Assembly (NCBI GenBank): GCA_017458545.1
Contig: JAFTBA010000090.1
Span: 1 to 6,788, forward strand
Origin: Synergistaceae bacterium
GTDB taxonomy: Bacteria > Synergistota > Synergistia > Synergistales > Aminobacteriaceae
DNA length: 6,788 bases
Reading direction: 5' to 3'
Shown: piece after piece, positions 6,291 through 6,788 of the stretch
Layout of the letters: each line of letters starts with the position of its first letter
Position numbering within the stretch: position 1 is the stretch's first letter
The notes under the pieces: model-generated
What the model was told of the DNA's origin: nothing
Databases searched by the model: none
The model's input: only the letters and a program-made list of their open reading frames with translations
Translations under genes and position numbers: made by a program

Positions 6291-6300
6291 GTGCATTATC

Positions 6301-6552
6301 TCATAAAACGGCATTTTTTGCGACAACTGAACCTCCAACGACTAAAGTGTTTGCCGCTTTACGTGTCGTGGAGTTTGAAATGCTAAAAAGCATTGTTTGA
6401 GAAGTTTGGTATTTAACTCTCCGCCTATTTCCGGGCAATGATTCTGTAATCTTCAATCTTCCTTCAATAACTGCTTTATCTGCTGTCTTACTGATAAATA
6501 CATAATCTATCCTAACCTTTAAGAAAATTATATATCTAAAAAAGTAAGCCGC
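6301..6552 (-). other. Unassigned 83-codon open frame, probable gene remnant or repeat
   Basis: The minus-strand frame is open between a TAA at 6553-6555 and a TGA at 6301-6303. It has no start codon at the upstream end; the first ATG is internal (6393), has no ribosome site and would give only 30 residues. The translation looks protein-like, with IDYVFISKTADKAVIEGRL (upstream half), ITESLPGNRRRVKYQ (middle) and NTLVVGGSVVAKNAVL (end). The plus strand is also nearly open here: two frames separated by a single TGA, with EPPTTKVFAALRVVEFEML and ending INT at a TAA near 6502. A small hairpin AATGCT-AAAA-AGCATT lies at 6379-6394. I recognise no family on either strand. A decayed gene or dispersed repeat is more likely than an active gene. 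Confidence 0.3.
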
Positions 6553-6588
6553 TTAACTCACGACTAAAGTAACGAGTGTACGGCGGCT
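6538..6588 (-). terminator. Hairpin with T-run, likely terminator for the small genes at the right edge
   Basis: AGCCGC (6547-6552) pairs with GCGGCT (6583-6588). Inside it, ACTC (6556-6559) pairs with GAGT (6574-6577) and ACT (6563-6565) with AGT (6568-6570), giving a stacked stem with internal loops. On the minus strand the stem is followed after three bases by TTTTTT (6538-6543). It lies about 60 bases past the stop at 6650. The plus-strand side is also T-rich (ATTTATTCATATTTATTT), so it could work both ways. Confidence 0.5.
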
Positions 6589-6649
6589 ATTTATTCATAT
6601 TTATTTAATGCACAGACTCTTCTTATGCATTACATGATCGAACATAAAA

Positions 6650-6700
6650 TCATTTGCCTACTTCATCACGTCTTATGGCGTACTCTTCTTCCTTTGTCAT
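6650..6700 (-). CDS. Very short ORF (16 residues) overlapping the upstream partial gene
   Basis: AGGAGG (6709-6714 on the plus-strand count, read on the minus strand) lies eight bases before ATG at 6700, and the frame MTKEEEYAIRRDEVGK ends at TGA 6650-6652. The ATG overlaps the stop of the previous frame as ATGA, the layout of translationally coupled genes. The excellent ribosome site suggests that a real gene once started here. At 16 residues it is likely the surviving start of a frameshifted or truncated gene, or a true micropeptide. No family is recognised. Confidence 0.35.
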   Translation of the reverse strand: MTKEEEYAIRRDEVGK

Positions 6701-6788
6701 ACATAAAGCCTCCTGATTTCCTCGATAGGCATATCAGTCGCAAGATGAATCACACGTTCATCAATTCCGTTCATACGCAAACGTCTGA
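6697..6788 (-). CDS. C-terminal end of an unidentified protein entering from the right edge
   Basis: The last 29 codons of a minus-strand gene are visible, ending in TGA at 6697-6699; the rest lies beyond the window. The tail includes DERVIHLATDMPIEEIRRL. An acidic-hydrophobic MPIEEI ending is seen at the C-termini of some Rpn/PD-(D/E)XK-type transposase-nuclease proteins and of some small regulators, but this is too short for a family call. Its stop overlaps the start of the next frame by four bases. Confidence 0.4.
   Translation of the reverse strand, partial: RRLRMNGIDERVIHLATDMPIEEIRRLYV

Noticed and set aside
6267..6386. Plus-strand 39-residue ORF starting MKWIDFIEV
   Set aside because: There is no Shine-Dalgarno site, and it runs across the glgP promoter region and the unassigned minus-strand frame; nothing supports translation.
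1..6788. CRISPR arrays, tRNA or rRNA genes
   Set aside because: I saw no regularly spaced repeats and no tRNA- or rRNA-like sequence in any gap.

Overview
The window holds a bacterial glycogen-metabolism locus on the minus strand (glgP, glgA, glgC in transcription order). It faces a secreted LprI-like protein on the plus strand, and pieces of a toxin-antitoxin gene and small unassigned genes lie at the two edges. The organism is probably an anaerobic gut or rumen bacterium. The LprI-like protein has a signal peptide without a lipobox, and overall style (moderate GC, AT-rich gaps, strong AGGAGG sites) would fit a Synergistota-like lineage. That placement is a weak inference; nothing in the window fixes the phylum.

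Layout from left to right: 1-291 is the 3' part of a HicB-family antitoxin gene (+). 341-1081 is an exported LprI-like protein (+) with its own -10 box and an excellent ribosome site. 1100-1147 is a hairpin with T-runs on both sides that can stop transcription from both directions. 1164-2492 is glgC (-). 2493-2917 is a 425-base gap. 2918-4378 is glgA (-) and 4432-6189 is glgP (-), 53 bases apart and probably co-transcribed. 6190-6788 is mostly non-coding and holds glgP promoter candidates, an unassigned 83-codon open frame, a terminator-like hairpin and two overlapping small reading frames entering from the right edge.

The three enzymes form a storage-polymer module. GlgC makes ADP-glucose from glucose-1-phosphate and ATP, GlgA adds the glucose to an alpha-1,4-glucan, and the short-type GT35 phosphorylase GlgP releases glucose-1-phosphate again. 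No branching (GlgB) or debranching (GlgX) enzyme is in the window.

The most interesting observation is in the glgA-glgC gap. A perfect 12-bp inverted repeat (2499-2510 and 2814-2825) bounds a 327-bp segment that looks like a small non-autonomous insertion. It ends 6 bp from the glgC start codon. A Shine-Dalgarno-like sequence lies just beyond its far end and would sit at normal spacing from the glgC ATG if the segment were removed. The segment also carries a promoter-like site pointing at glgC and a seven-codon mini-ORF with a strong ribosome site. I infer that the insertion split the glg operon and gave glgC a new leader.
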